Origin: CAYVTM01 sp964454645
GTDB taxonomy: Bacteria; Bacteroidota; Bacteroidia; Sphingobacteriales; Sphingobacteriaceae
Reading direction: 5' to 3'
DNA: 64,000 bases
Assembly (NCBI GenBank): GCA_964454645.1
Contig: CAYVTM010000003.1
Coordinates: 1 to 64,000, forward strand
Part shown: piece after piece, positions 54,951 through 64,000 of the stretch
Layout of the letters: the number at the start of each line of letters is the position of its first letter
How positions within the stretch are numbered: the stretch's first letter is position 1
Program-made: the position numbers and the translations under genes
Notes under the pieces: generated by a model
Told to the model about the DNA's origin: nothing
Database searches by the model: none
The model's input: only the letters and a program-made list of their open reading frames with translations

Positions 54951-55751
54951 ATGAAAAACAACTCAGAATTTCCTTTCTTCCGCATGTCAAAGTGTTTGAT
55001 GATCTTTGCCTGTTTTCTTTCTTTTTCTGCATGTAGTTATAAGAATAACCATCAGATGCTGCATCCTAATACCAGAATTGCCGGTGATGGGGATGTTTAC
55101 ACCATAAACAGAAAGGATTCGAACGACACCTCCTATATTCATCGTATTAAGGCTGGAGACCGTATTGCTGTTCGCTTTTTAAATAATTACGACCTCACCA
55201 AAAGTACATTTAACTTTGATGCGAATCCTACAATTGAAGCGGGGTATGTTATCGATGCGAATGGCTTTGCCAATATGCCTTTAATCGGGAAAATTCAGCT
55301 TAGTGGTTTATCAAGAGAAGAGGCTTCGCGCAAAATGGAGAAATTATATTCTTCTGTATTGGCAAATCCCCTGATAGAAGTAACCATCGTGAGTATCAAA
55401 GTAAATGTATTCGGAGAAGTTGGGCGTCAGGGAAAATATTTAATCGATCGGGATAACTTAACTTTGGTCGATCTGATCTCAGAGGCAGGCGGCCTTACTA
55501 AACACGCTAAACTGAAGAAAGTCAGAATTATTCGGGGTGACCCTAAAAACCCCGAAGTTGTTATCGTTGATTTAAGAAAAGTTGGTATATTGCGCTATCA
55601 AGAGGTGCAAATGCAGGATAATGATGTTGTAATCGTAGATCAAAGAAAGATTTATGAAATTACCGAGCCATTGCAGGCAACGGGTACGGCTCTCCAGCCT
55701 TTGTTACTTCTTGTTAATACATTGGCTATATTTCTTACTTTAACTAAATGA
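54951..55751 (+). CDS. Polysaccharide export lipoprotein (Wza-like)
   Basis: A 266-residue outer-membrane export protein. Lipobox FSAC lies near residue 27. The polysaccharide export domain (about 55-150, with HRIKAGDRIAVRF and GFANMPLIGKI) is followed by an SLBB domain (VFGEVGRQGKYLIDRDNLTLVDLI, in parts). The C-terminus has a hydrophobic stretch (LLLLVNTLAIFLTL). Wza forms the outer-membrane exit pore and pairs with Wzc, which starts inside its stop (ATGA). Confidence 0.92.
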   Translation: MKNNSEFPFFRMSKCLMIFACFLSFSACSYKNNHQMLHPNTRIAGDGDVYTINRKDSNDTSYIHRIKAGDRIAVRFLNNYDLTKSTFNFDANPTIEAGYVIDANGFANMPLIGKIQLSGLSREEASRKMEKLYSSVLANPLIEVTIVSIKVNVFGEVGRQGKYLIDRDNLTLVDLISEAGGLTKHAKLKKVRIIRGDPKNPEVVIVDLRKVGILRYQEVQMQDNDVVIVDQRKIYEITEPLQATGTALQPLLLLVNTLAIFLTLTK

Positions 55752-58195
55752 CAGATTCAACTGTTGAAACAAACCACAGGGTTTCGCAGGAAATAGATTA
55801 TTTACGACTGTTCAAAATACTTCTAAGCAGATGGTATTGGGTAGCCGGCAGTGTCTTTATATGCGTATTAATAGCATATATCTCTTTACGTTTTACACAA
55901 GCAACCTATCAAACTTCAGCTTTACTTAAATTCGATGATAAAAAGACGGAGATATCCGAATTAATAAATATTAACAGCTATTACGATCGTCGCGATAAAA
56001 TCCAATCTGAAATTTATGTACTCCAATCGCGTACACTTTTATTGAATGCTGTCGGACGGATGAATTATCAGATTAGTTTTTTCAGAAAAGGAAGTGTATT
56101 GCAATCAGAAACCTATCCTTTCGACCCTTTCGAAGTAATTCCGGTAATGATTGATTCCTCAAGCCTGTTTGCAACTACGTACACCCTCAGGCAAATTGAT
56201 CCTCGTACATTTAAATTATCATATCCGGTCGGGGAAAATGTAATCAGCAAAAATTACTCATATAGTGATACCATTCGGGTAGGATCTAATGCTTTTTCGA
56301 TAACGAAATCGAATTTACCTGCTGCCGATAAGGACGAGTTCGTTATGTATTTCAATCATCCTCAAAGTTTTGTAGGGCGATTGACAGGTGGTTTAATGGT
56401 AAGAGAAGTAGGTAAAGGTGTAAACATTATGGCGCTCACATTTACCGATAAAAATGCCGTATATGCTGCAGATGCATTGAATGCGATCATTCAGGAGTAT
56501 AGAATTTTCGACAGGACTCAGAAAGGATTGGCTGCCGCTCAAACCATTGAGTTTATCGATGAACAATTATTAAGCCTGGGCGAGCAGGTAAAAGATGCCG
56601 AACGTCAATTGGAAGAATTTAAAAGCGGTAAGAGTATTTTGAATATTGAGGATAATAAAAATATCGCATACGAAAATATTAAAGATCTTGAAGTACAAAA
56701 AAATCTGATTAAAATTCAGGGCATTTCTATCGATTTATTGGAAGATCAGATTAAAACGAATAAGGAAACGCTCAGTTTTAGTTTTTCAACAGGGGGGATT
56801 GAAGACGGACAGATGAAAGAGTTGGTTAATCAGATGAACAACCTGTTGGGGGAAAAAATAAAACGTTTATCGCTCTATGCCGAGAATTCCACTCCTGTAC
56901 AGGAAATCGACAAACAAATTGAAGAAGTAAAAAAATCAATTATATACTATATTCAAGCAGCAAGAAGCAGAAATAACAGGACTATTGCTTACCTCGACTC
57001 ACGCTTAGAAGCAGCCCGCTCACAACTGAAAGAAATTCCGGCCGCTGAACGTGATTTATTAAATCTGCAACGCGATTTCGAAATTAATGAAAAGGTATAT
57101 TCTTATCTTTTAGAAAAACGTTTAGAGGCTTCTATCGCAAAGTCGGCAATCATGTCGGCATCCAATGTAATCGATCCGGCTATTCCGAATTTTGGTGTTG
57201 CATCTCCCAATTCGAAACGGGTTTACACGTTGGCTTTATTCATTGGTTTTTTAACAGGTATTGCATTAATTGTAGCAGCACGTTTGTTGAATCAACGTAT
57301 CTTCGATAAAGAGACTGTCGAGCATTTAACTTCGGTTCCTATTATCGGTGTCATTCGTAATTTTCCGGGTAAAATTGATAAAAACTCCAGTCAGATATTA
57401 AGCTTAAGCAACCCGAAGTCTTTATTCTCCGAATCGGTACGTTCGGTACGTACCAATTTAAGTTTCCTTGCGGGTGATGTAAAGAATAAAGTAATCTGTG
57501 TTACTTCCGAAGTATCGGGTGAAGGGAAATCATTCGTGGTAATAAATCTTGCAAGTACGCTTTCACTTATCAATAAAAAAGTGGTTGTGATAGATGGAGA
57601 CCTTCGTAAATCAAAACTGCATCATACATTTAATCTGAAAAATGAGCTGGGTCTTACATCTTATTTGTCTAATCAGGTAGAATCGGATGCAATCGTCCAA
57701 AAAACAAGTGTCGGAAATTTGTATTTCATTGCTGCGGGCCCTATGCCTCCTAATCCATCGGAATTACTTTACTCCGATCGTATGCGGAGCTTGATTGTTA
57801 AGCTGAAAGAGGAGTTCGATTATGTGATTATCGATACAGCTCCGATTGGTTTAGTGTCCGATTCTATTCCGCTTGTCCGAAGTAGTGATATTAATATTTT
57901 TATCCTTCGTTCGGGTGTATCAACCTTTAATGCAGCCTCTATCCCTGAGCGTATATCGCGTGAATATGGACTCAGCAATTCGGTAATCGTATTGAATGGA
58001 TTTACGAACGACCCGCTCCATGCACGCATTCATAGCGGTCATCGCAAAGGTTCGTACGGAAGTGGCCAGTATTATTATACCGATTATTCTACCTATGGAG
58101 GTAAAAATTACGGGTATTATTCAGAAGGGATAAATCGCTCCCGTCGTAACAAGCTTTTGATTAAAATCCGCAATCTGTTAAAAAAAGATTCCTAG
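55748..58195 (+). CDS. Wzc-like polysaccharide co-polymerase / BY-kinase
   Basis: An 815-residue inner-membrane protein. An N-terminal Wzz domain (first TM about 33-52), long coiled coils (about 255-460), and a second TM near 490-510 are followed by a cytoplasmic BY-kinase. The kinase shows Walker A SGEGKS (about 582-587), VVVIDGDLRKS (A') and VIIDTAPIG (B). The tail is rich in tyrosines (YYYTDYSTY, YGYY), the autophosphorylation cluster. It controls chain length and export through Wza. Second gene of the 54951-64000 locus. Confidence 0.94.
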   Translation: MTDSTVETNHRVSQEIDYLRLFKILLSRWYWVAGSVFICVLIAYISLRFTQATYQTSALLKFDDKKTEISELININSYYDRRDKIQSEIYVLQSRTLLLNAVGRMNYQISFFRKGSVLQSETYPFDPFEVIPVMIDSSSLFATTYTLRQIDPRTFKLSYPVGENVISKNYSYSDTIRVGSNAFSITKSNLPAADKDEFVMYFNHPQSFVGRLTGGLMVREVGKGVNIMALTFTDKNAVYAADALNAIIQEYRIFDRTQKGLAAAQTIEFIDEQLLSLGEQVKDAERQLEEFKSGKSILNIEDNKNIAYENIKDLEVQKNLIKIQGISIDLLEDQIKTNKETLSFSFSTGGIEDGQMKELVNQMNNLLGEKIKRLSLYAENSTPVQEIDKQIEEVKKSIIYYIQAARSRNNRTIAYLDSRLEAARSQLKEIPAAERDLLNLQRDFEINEKVYSYLLEKRLEASIAKSAIMSASNVIDPAIPNFGVASPNSKRVYTLALFIGFLTGIALIVAARLLNQRIFDKETVEHLTSVPIIGVIRNFPGKIDKNSSQILSLSNPKSLFSESVRSVRTNLSFLAGDVKNKVICVTSEVSGEGKSFVVINLASTLSLINKKVVVIDGDLRKSKLHHTFNLKNELGLTSYLSNQVESDAIVQKTSVGNLYFIAAGPMPPNPSELLYSDRMRSLIVKLKEEFDYVIIDTAPIGLVSDSIPLVRSSDINIFILRSGVSTFNAASIPERISREYGLSNSVIVLNGFTNDPLHARIHSGHRKGSYGSGQYYYTDYSTYGGKNYGYYSEGINRSRRNKLLIKIRNLLKKDS

Positions 58196-58196
58196 T

Positions 58197-58703
58197 ATGG
58201 GTGCTGATGAATATAAATGGCACGTAGCATATACAAATCCACGTGCAGAGAAAAAAGTATATGATCTGCTGTCAAAAAAGAATATTCAGGTTTATCTCCC
58301 ATTAGCAAAAACGCTGAAACAATGGGCCGATCGTAAGAAATGGGTAGAAGAACCGCTGTTTAAATCTTATATTTTTGTTAAAATTTCTGAAAAAGAATAC
58401 CTGGATGTATTAAATACGCAAGGTGTTGTTCGCTATATAAGTTTTTCGGGGGAAGCAGCCATTATGCGTGATGAACAGGTGGAAACAATGAAGCGCATAT
58501 TAGCTTCCGAAACAGAATTAGAGCCTGTTCATCATGAATTTAAAAAGGGAGAACAAGTACGCATTACCGCAGGCCCTTTAACAGGTTTGTGCGGTGAACT
58601 GGTTTCCTTCCGATCTGAAAAAAAATTCCTGGTACGTATCGATAATCTTGATCAATCCATTTTATTAAACATTTCTCAAGTTTATCTCGAACCGGATATT
58701 TAA
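58197..58703 (+). CDS. NusG-like transcription antiterminator (UpxY type)
   Basis: A 168-residue NusG paralogue. The N-terminal NGN domain starts WHVAYTNPRAEKKVYDLL and includes PLFKSYIFVKI; a C-terminal KOW domain has GEQVRITAGPLTGLCGEL. In Bacteroides the UpxY proteins prevent early termination in their own capsule operon. Its place inside the locus, one base after wzc, suggests the same. Usual UpxY genes lead the operon; this one is third. Confidence 0.87.
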   Translation: MGADEYKWHVAYTNPRAEKKVYDLLSKKNIQVYLPLAKTLKQWADRKKWVEEPLFKSYIFVKISEKEYLDVLNTQGVVRYISFSGEAAIMRDEQVETMKRILASETELEPVHHEFKKGEQVRITAGPLTGLCGELVSFRSEKKFLVRIDNLDQSILLNISQVYLEPDI

Positions 58704-58776
58704 TGTATTTTTAAAATAATTCTTATACGCTCTCAATTGGTGTTCTGTAACCGACGGGGCGAAGCTGTATCATAGC

Positions 58777-60549
58777 ATGTGTAGAATCTCCGGAATTATT
58801 AATCCCTTTTCAATGAATGATAATATGCTTCAGGAAATCGATGCGATGTCTGAAGTATTGAAGCATGGCGGTCCGGATGCTTCGGGAATATTTACCGATA
58901 AAGAAAAGGGAGTGTTATTCGCTCATCGTCGTTTATCTATTATCGATCTGACTGAAGGTGGAGGCCAACCGATGCCATCCCGGGATTCACGTTTTGTAAT
59001 AAGCTTTAACGGAGAGATCTATAACTATCAACAGATTCGCGATGAGTTAAAAAAGCTGGGCCGTACTTTTTATTCCGAATCGGATACCGAAGTAATACTG
59101 ACTGCTTATGATGTTTGGGGCACCGATGCTTTTCAATTGTTTAATGGCATGTTTGCTTTTGCTCTTTTTGATAAAGAGAAAAATGAAATATTATTGGTAC
59201 GCGACCAATCCGGAATAAAACCTCTATACTATGGTTTTCATAACAATACGCTTTATTTTGCTTCGGAAGTACGCGCTTTTAATAAAAATATTTTTCCCGA
59301 AAACAATACCTGGAAAATTCTTTTCCTGAGCTTTGGTTTTATTCCCGAACCTTATACCACACGTAAGGATATTGTTGAACTCGAAAAAGGGTGTGTTTTA
59401 ATTTTTCATCTGTCAGAGCGTTCTGTTCATATCAAACCTTTTTTCAATAAGCCAGAAGCAATAAAAATTAAGGATGCGGATGAAGCCATACACTTGCTGC
59501 GCCCTGCCTTGACAAAGGCAGTAGAACAACACCTCATTGCCGATGCTCCCTTAGGGGTTTTTCTAAGCGGAGGTATCGATTCAACTTTGCTGACTTTGCT
59601 TGCTGCCGAACATCAGGAAAACCTGCATACACTCTCAGTTATTTTTGAAGAACAAAGCTATTCCGAAAAAAGATACCAGGAACAGGTATTGGCAATCACG
59701 AAAACCAATCATAGTTTTTATACGGTTACACAAAATGATTTTGAAAATCAGATAGAAGATATTTTCTCGGATTATGATATGCCAAGTAATGATGGTATTA
59801 ACACCTGGTTTATTTCTAAAGCCGCAAAAGAAAACGGCCTGAAGGCAGTACTTTCGGGCATCGGTGCCGATGAGCTTTTCGGTGGATATCCATCTTTTCG
59901 AAGAACGAAACACATACCAGCATTAAGAGCTTTGCCAAATATTATGCGAAAAAATATTGCGAACTACCTTCCGCATAAATGGCAACGCATACATTTTCTG
60001 TCACTCAATAAGCCTGTTGGGGATTATCTTTTTTTGCGCGGATTTTTTTCCGTACATGAAGTCGCTGCATTATTAAATATAGATGAACAGGAAGTAGTAA
60101 GTGTATTGAATAGTATTCCCTATAAAGGACCTTTGCCGGACAATGCAGGGAATTATGCGGCATGGTTAGAGCAAAATATATATATGCAGAATCAATTGTT
60201 AAAAGATTCGGACGTGATGAGTATGACGCATGGTGTAGAAATCCGTGTTCCTTTTTTGGATAAAAATGTTCGTGCTTTAATGGATGCCATTGATCCGAAA
60301 ATTAAATTCGGAAATCAACGACCAAAAGATTTATTGATACGCAGTTTTGAGAATATCTTGCCGGCACATATTGTAAATAGAAAGAAGATGGGTTTTGTAT
60401 TTCCTTTTCAGGAATGGTTGAAAGGTATGGATTTGTACAAAGATTTGTATGCGAAATCAGCGGGTATTCACAAAGGCTTTTTTGATCAGTATGCGAATGG
60501 CCGCTTGCATTGGTCTAAAGTCTGGGCGTTATTATTGGTAAATAAGTGA
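58777..60549 (+). CDS. asnB: Asparagine synthase (glutamine-hydrolysing)
   Basis: A 590-residue two-domain enzyme. Cys2 (MCRISGII) is the Ntn glutaminase nucleophile. GGPDASG, the HRRLSIIDL block and FNGEIYN belong to the N-domain. The C-terminal synthetase has PP-loop SGGIDST and GIGADELFGGY. Copies within polysaccharide loci often amidate a sugar acid or other group instead of making free asparagine. It overlaps the GT4 start by 4 bp. Confidence 0.92.
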   Translation: MCRISGIINPFSMNDNMLQEIDAMSEVLKHGGPDASGIFTDKEKGVLFAHRRLSIIDLTEGGGQPMPSRDSRFVISFNGEIYNYQQIRDELKKLGRTFYSESDTEVILTAYDVWGTDAFQLFNGMFAFALFDKEKNEILLVRDQSGIKPLYYGFHNNTLYFASEVRAFNKNIFPENNTWKILFLSFGFIPEPYTTRKDIVELEKGCVLIFHLSERSVHIKPFFNKPEAIKIKDADEAIHLLRPALTKAVEQHLIADAPLGVFLSGGIDSTLLTLLAAEHQENLHTLSVIFEEQSYSEKRYQEQVLAITKTNHSFYTVTQNDFENQIEDIFSDYDMPSNDGINTWFISKAAKENGLKAVLSGIGADELFGGYPSFRRTKHIPALRALPNIMRKNIANYLPHKWQRIHFLSLNKPVGDYLFLRGFFSVHEVAALLNIDEQEVVSVLNSIPYKGPLPDNAGNYAAWLEQNIYMQNQLLKDSDVMSMTHGVEIRVPFLDKNVRALMDAIDPKIKFGNQRPKDLLIRSFENILPAHIVNRKKMGFVFPFQEWLKGMDLYKDLYAKSAGIHKGFFDQYANGRLHWSKVWALLLVNK

Positions 60550-61658
60550 AAGATCCTCATTTATTATTTCTTACACTCAAAACATTTAGTTCCGATGGAG
60601 GTATCGAAAGGGTGAATCGTATTCTGGCAAAGCTTGTAAACGATACATTACCTGTAAGGAAATATATTTTCTCGTCCTTATACGATGTAAAAGCAGATAG
60701 TAGATACATTGATAAAAATTTTTTTGCGTTTAAAAATAATAGGATATATTTTTTTCTACATACTTTGTATCATGCACTCTTTTCAGACATCGTTTGGGTA
60801 ACACATATTAACCTTGCCCTCGTCATTATTCTGATTAAACAGTTCAGGCCTTCCTGTAAGGTCATATTAATGGCGCATGGTATAGAAGTATGGAGACCCC
60901 TGTCGGGTATTCAGAAATTAGCCTTGCATAAGTCGGATCTGATAGTATCCGTAAGTAGCTATACGAAAAAAAGAATACAGGATTTACATGCAATTCAAGA
61001 ATCCAAATTCAGAGTGTTGAACCATTGCATAGATCCTTTGATGCCTTTGCCGGATTCTTTTGAAAGGGATGAAGCCTTATCAAAGAAGTACGGCATTCGT
61101 CCCGGCACGAAAACGCTTTTTACATTAAGCCGTTTATCGTTTGAAGAACAATACAAAGGATACGATCAGGTGATTGAAGTTTTACCGGAATTGAAGAAGT
61201 CATTCCCGGATATTAAATATTTGATTGCCGGGAAATACCATCCCAAAGAGAAAGAACGTATTGAAAATATAATCGAAGCGAAAGGATTAAAGGAGAATGT
61301 ATATATTGTTGGATTTATTCAGGAAGCGGATTTGCAGTCATATTATTCCTTATCCGATATATTTGTGATGCCAAGTAAAGAAGAGGGGTTCGGGCTGGTA
61401 TTTATTGAAGCTATGGCGCATGGTATTCCGGTTATTGCAGGAAATATTGATGGAAGTGCCGATGCGCTGAAACAAGGCGATTTGGGTATTTTAGTAAACC
61501 CTGAAAAAAGCGATGAGTTGGTTCAGGCCATTTCATCATTATTAAAAGATAAACAAGCCTTGAGAGGAAAAGAATTACAGAAAAAAACCTTATCGTATTT
61601 CCATTACGACAGATATAAACAAAATTTTAAATCAATCATTGAAGAGGTTAATGGCTGA
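60546..61658 (+). CDS. Glycosyltransferase family 4
   Basis: A 370-residue GT-B enzyme starting at GTG 60546 (GTGA overlap with asnB). The C-terminal GT4 domain shows LFTLSRLSFEEQYKGYDQ, YIVGFIQEADL and KEEGFGLVFIEAMAHGIPVIAG with the EX7E motif. It transfers a sugar from a nucleotide donor during assembly of the surface glycan. The sugar is unknown. Confidence 0.92.
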   Translation: MKDPHLLFLTLKTFSSDGGIERVNRILAKLVNDTLPVRKYIFSSLYDVKADSRYIDKNFFAFKNNRIYFFLHTLYHALFSDIVWVTHINLALVIILIKQFRPSCKVILMAHGIEVWRPLSGIQKLALHKSDLIVSVSSYTKKRIQDLHAIQESKFRVLNHCIDPLMPLPDSFERDEALSKKYGIRPGTKTLFTLSRLSFEEQYKGYDQVIEVLPELKKSFPDIKYLIAGKYHPKEKERIENIIEAKGLKENVYIVGFIQEADLQSYYSLSDIFVMPSKEEGFGLVFIEAMAHGIPVIAGNIDGSADALKQGDLGILVNPEKSDELVQAISSLLKDKQALRGKELQKKTLSYFHYDRYKQNFKSIIEEVNG

Positions 61659-62475
61659 AGAAATAATTATAGAAGCAGGCAGAGCAGAAAAAAATTATTG
61701 GCGCGACCTATGGCGTTACAAAGAACTGTTTTATATTCTTGCCTGGAGAGATATCAAGGTCCGTTATAAGCAAACCGTAATTGGAGTAGCCTGGAGTGTT
61801 ATTCGTCCGTTGTTAACGATGATTGTACTTACACTTATTTTCAGTAAAGTTGCGAAACTACCATCGGAAGGGACGGCACCTTATGCTATAATGGTTTATG
61901 CTGCGATGTTACCTTGGCAATTTTTTTCCAATGCTCTGAGCGAGAGTAGCTCAAGTTTAGTAGGGAATGCCAACTTAATTTCGAAAGTATATTTCCCGCG
62001 ATTAATCATCCCTGCAAGTTCTGTTATTGTTAGTTTTATAGATTTCTTTATTTCATTTATTATACTGATTGGCTTGTTTGTCTGGTATCAATTTCTACCC
62101 GGATGGGAAATCGTGTTTCTGCCTGTTTTTATTTTGCTCACTTTTTTTACAGCATTTGGAGCAGGAATATTATTTACGAGCTTAAATGTAAAGTACCGTG
62201 ATTTCAGATATATTATTCCTTTTGTTGTACAATTCGGACTGTATATTTCTCCGGTAGGGTTCAGCAGCTCGATTATTCCCGAAAAGTGGAAACTGATATA
62301 TTCTCTCAATCCGATGGTAAGTGTGATTGATGGGTTCAGATGGTGTTTATTAGGTGGCGAAACACAAATAGATCCGGTAGGATTTTCATTGTCTATACTT
62401 ACCACTACACTAATGACTATTATAGGAATACGTTATTTCCGTAAGATGGAAAAAAGTTTTGCGGACCATATTTAG
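61651..62475 (+). CDS. ABC-2 polysaccharide transporter permease (Wzm-like)
   Basis: A 274-residue membrane protein with about six segments. YILAWRDIKVRYKQTVIGVAWS and the RPLLTMIV that follows are the conserved N-terminal block of O-antigen/teichoic-acid ABC exporters. ATG 61651 gives MAEEIII; a TTG at 61639 is less likely. It overlaps the GT4 gene by 8 bp. The ATPase (Wzt) follows after one methyltransferase gene. Confidence 0.92.
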   Translation: MAEEIIIEAGRAEKNYWRDLWRYKELFYILAWRDIKVRYKQTVIGVAWSVIRPLLTMIVLTLIFSKVAKLPSEGTAPYAIMVYAAMLPWQFFSNALSESSSSLVGNANLISKVYFPRLIIPASSVIVSFIDFFISFIILIGLFVWYQFLPGWEIVFLPVFILLTFFTAFGAGILFTSLNVKYRDFRYIIPFVVQFGLYISPVGFSSSIIPEKWKLIYSLNPMVSVIDGFRWCLLGGETQIDPVGFSLSILTTTLMTIIGIRYFRKMEKSFADHI

Positions 62476-62477
62476 GT

Positions 62478-63317
62478 ATGAAAATAGAGTATATATTAAA
62501 ACTTACACGATCGTATAAAGGCTTGTTAAGCGAGCGGATTGGAGATTATTTGTATCGCCGGTATATCCGGAAAAAATTATATGTCGGTATAACATGGTTT
62601 AATGAGGAAGACATTTTTATTCACTATTCAAGCAAAGATTATATTGAGAGAAGTGTATGGATGAAAGGTGAGTATGAATCCGAAGTTCAGGCAGTATTTA
62701 CACAATGTGTAAAGAAAGGAGATGTAGCTTTAGACATCGGAGCAAATATTGGAATTAATACGATTCGTTTAGCAAAGCTGGTGGGAGATAATGGTAAAGT
62801 TTTTTCTTTCGAGCCGGTGCCATATATAATTAGTCGTTTTCAGGAAAATATTAAACTCAACGCAATCGAAAATGTAAGCCTGATACCTGTTGCATTGGGG
62901 AGTGAAGATGAAGAACTTCGTATTTCATTTTCTGAGAATGAGGAGAACAAAGGAGCAACGTCATTAAGAAACAGGGATGAAGAAGGGATAATGATAAAAG
63001 TCAGATGTGGGGATAAATTGTTAGAAGAAAATTCGATTTCCAATGTTAATTTTATAAAGATTGATGTGGAGGGCTTTGAATGGGAAGTATTGCAGGGTTT
63101 GGAACGAACAATAGAAAAGTATAGGCCAACCCTTATTGTAGAGTGGGATATCGATTATCAAAACCGGGCTGATACAGATATCGATAAATGGGCTAAGTAT
63201 ATAGAAATGCATAGTTATGAGCTATATCAGATTAAGAAATACTATCTGCAAAAACTAAGTCATATTACTGAAGCAGAAGATGGAAACATTTTATTAAAGC
63301 ATAGAAATGGAGAATAG
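62478..63317 (+). CDS. FkbM family methyltransferase
   Basis: A 279-residue SAM-dependent methyltransferase. The core has ALDIGANIGINTIRLAKLVG (motif I, near residue 88), FSFEPVP, and NFIKIDVEGFEWEVLQG, the FkbM-family marks. FkbM-type enzymes O-methylate sugars in surface glycans. It starts 2 bp after wzm and its end overlaps the wzt start by 11 bp. Confidence 0.9.
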   Translation: MKIEYILKLTRSYKGLLSERIGDYLYRRYIRKKLYVGITWFNEEDIFIHYSSKDYIERSVWMKGEYESEVQAVFTQCVKKGDVALDIGANIGINTIRLAKLVGDNGKVFSFEPVPYIISRFQENIKLNAIENVSLIPVALGSEDEELRISFSENEENKGATSLRNRDEEGIMIKVRCGDKLLEENSISNVNFIKIDVEGFEWEVLQGLERTIEKYRPTLIVEWDIDYQNRADTDIDKWAKYIEMHSYELYQIKKYYLQKLSHITEAEDGNILLKHRNGE

Positions 63318-64000
63318 TATCATTTCCGTAGAAAATCTTTCGAAGCGTTATTATCTTTCACATGAAAGCCAGGAGCGTTATACAGCATTAAGGGATGTAA
63401 TTGGAAATAAGCTGAAATCAGTCTTTCAAAAAAACAAACCGCTCACGAGTAAAGAAGAGTTTTGGGCTTTAAAAGATTTGAGCTTTGAGATAGAAAGGGG
63501 AGATAGGATAGGAATTATTGGCAGGAACGGCGCAGGGAAGTCCACACTGTTGAAAATTCTCAGCAGAATTACAGAACCTACACAAGGTAAAGTAAAATTA
63601 AGAGGACGGGTAGCGAGTTTATTGGAAGTTGGTACCGGTTTTCACCCTGAGCTTACCGGAAGAGAAAATATTTTTTTGAACGGAGCGATCTTAGGAATGA
63701 GCCGGCAAGAAATTAAATCGAAGTTTGATGAAATAGTTGATTTTGCTGAAATTGAAAAATTTCTGGATACCCCCGTTAAACGTTATTCCTCGGGGATGTA
63801 TGTACGGTTAGCCTTTGCTGTTGCGGCACATCTTGAGCCGGAGATACTGATTGTGGACGAGGTATTAGCCGTTGGAGATGCGCAATTCCAAAAGAAATGT
63901 TTAGGTAAGATGGATGATGTCAGCAAGAAAGAGGGAAGAACGGTTTTATTTGTGAGTCATAATATGGCGGCTATATCATCCCTGTGTTCGCGTGGGTTGT
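63307..64000 (+). CDS. Polysaccharide ABC transporter ATP-binding protein (Wzt-like), partial
   Basis: The frame starts at ATG 63307 and runs off the window (231 codons seen). Walker A GRNGAGKST (72-80), signature YSSGM (160-164), Walker B ILIVDEVLAVGD (180-191) and SHN switch (217-219) are visible. The insert KPLTSKEEFWALKDLSFEIE is typical of Wzt and TagH. It powers export of a lipid-linked glycan with the Wzm permease. Whether it has a C-terminal glycan-binding domain cannot be seen. Confidence 0.93.
   Translation, partial: MENSIISVENLSKRYYLSHESQERYTALRDVIGNKLKSVFQKNKPLTSKEEFWALKDLSFEIERGDRIGIIGRNGAGKSTLLKILSRITEPTQGKVKLRGRVASLLEVGTGFHPELTGRENIFLNGAILGMSRQEIKSKFDEIVDFAEIEKFLDTPVKRYSSGMYVRLAFAVAAHLEPEILIVDEVLAVGDAQFQKKCLGKMDDVSKKEGRTVLFVSHNMAAISSLCSRGL

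Overview
The window is a 64 kb piece of a Bacteroidota chromosome of moderate-to-low GC. The class is probably Chitinophagia, Sphingobacteriia or a relative; I cannot name a genus. The evidence is a carboxypeptidase-regulatory TonB-dependent receptor, a PorV-type outer-membrane protein, type IX secretion (T9SS) C-terminal domains, promoters of the Bacteroidota TAnnTTTG type, an UpxY-like NusG paralogue, and Bacteroidota versions of TatC, MurK/MurQ and RpiB. Most of the window is core genome. I see no prophage, transposase, integrase, CRISPR array or rRNA.

Layout. 1-80 is the tail of a probable T9SS cargo gene. 120-850 is an array of ~165 bp repeats filling the gap to the convergent M28 peptidase gene. 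851-9753 (minus) holds M28 peptidase, rpiB and tatC, then a terminator, then accC-accB-fabH-plsX-rpmF-yceD (start of fatty-acid synthesis, with L32), then pdxA. 9907-11627 (plus) is rsmA and a 2-hydroxyacid dehydrogenase. 11774-20343 (plus) is a three-gene surface locus: TonB-dependent receptor, a 1257-residue secreted protein and a PorV/PorQ-like barrel. 20429-25223 holds greA, a HIT protein, ruvC, a flippase-like membrane protein, a glycosyltransferase and a lone peptide-ABC permease. 25232-31163 is a first polysaccharide locus (Wzy/ligase, Wzz-like, Wzx, GT9, methyltransferase). 31210-33698 is rnhB, gcvT and comB.

33703-42922 is a long minus-strand run headed by metH and metF under a SAM-I riboswitch. 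It continues through rsgA, an M48 lipoprotein, dtd, a MazG-like protein, a redoxin lipoprotein and a haem/copper monooxygenase-like lipoprotein. Divergent from it is pstSCAB-phoU (43255-47446), preceded by five in-phase TTAACA-type repeats every 11 bp, which look like a Pho box. Then come a hypothetical, murQ-murK-like genes, a small membrane protein, a CtpA protease, an abundant-looking small lipoprotein, der and era, and an initiator tRNA.

54951-64000 (plus) is a second polysaccharide locus that runs off the window: Wza-like lipoprotein, Wzc-like kinase, NusG-like antiterminator, asparagine synthase, GT4, Wzm permease, FkbM methyltransferase and the start of Wzt.

How it fits together. The acc/fab/pls block and TatC serve envelope and lipid building. 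The two polysaccharide loci are split between Wzx/Wzy-type and ABC-type export parts. The 11774-20343 trio is the best candidate for a little-described system: a receptor, a large secreted protein and a PorV-like barrel that could be its dedicated shuttle or anchor. The haem-c/copper monooxygenase with its redoxin neighbour is the most interesting enzyme pair.
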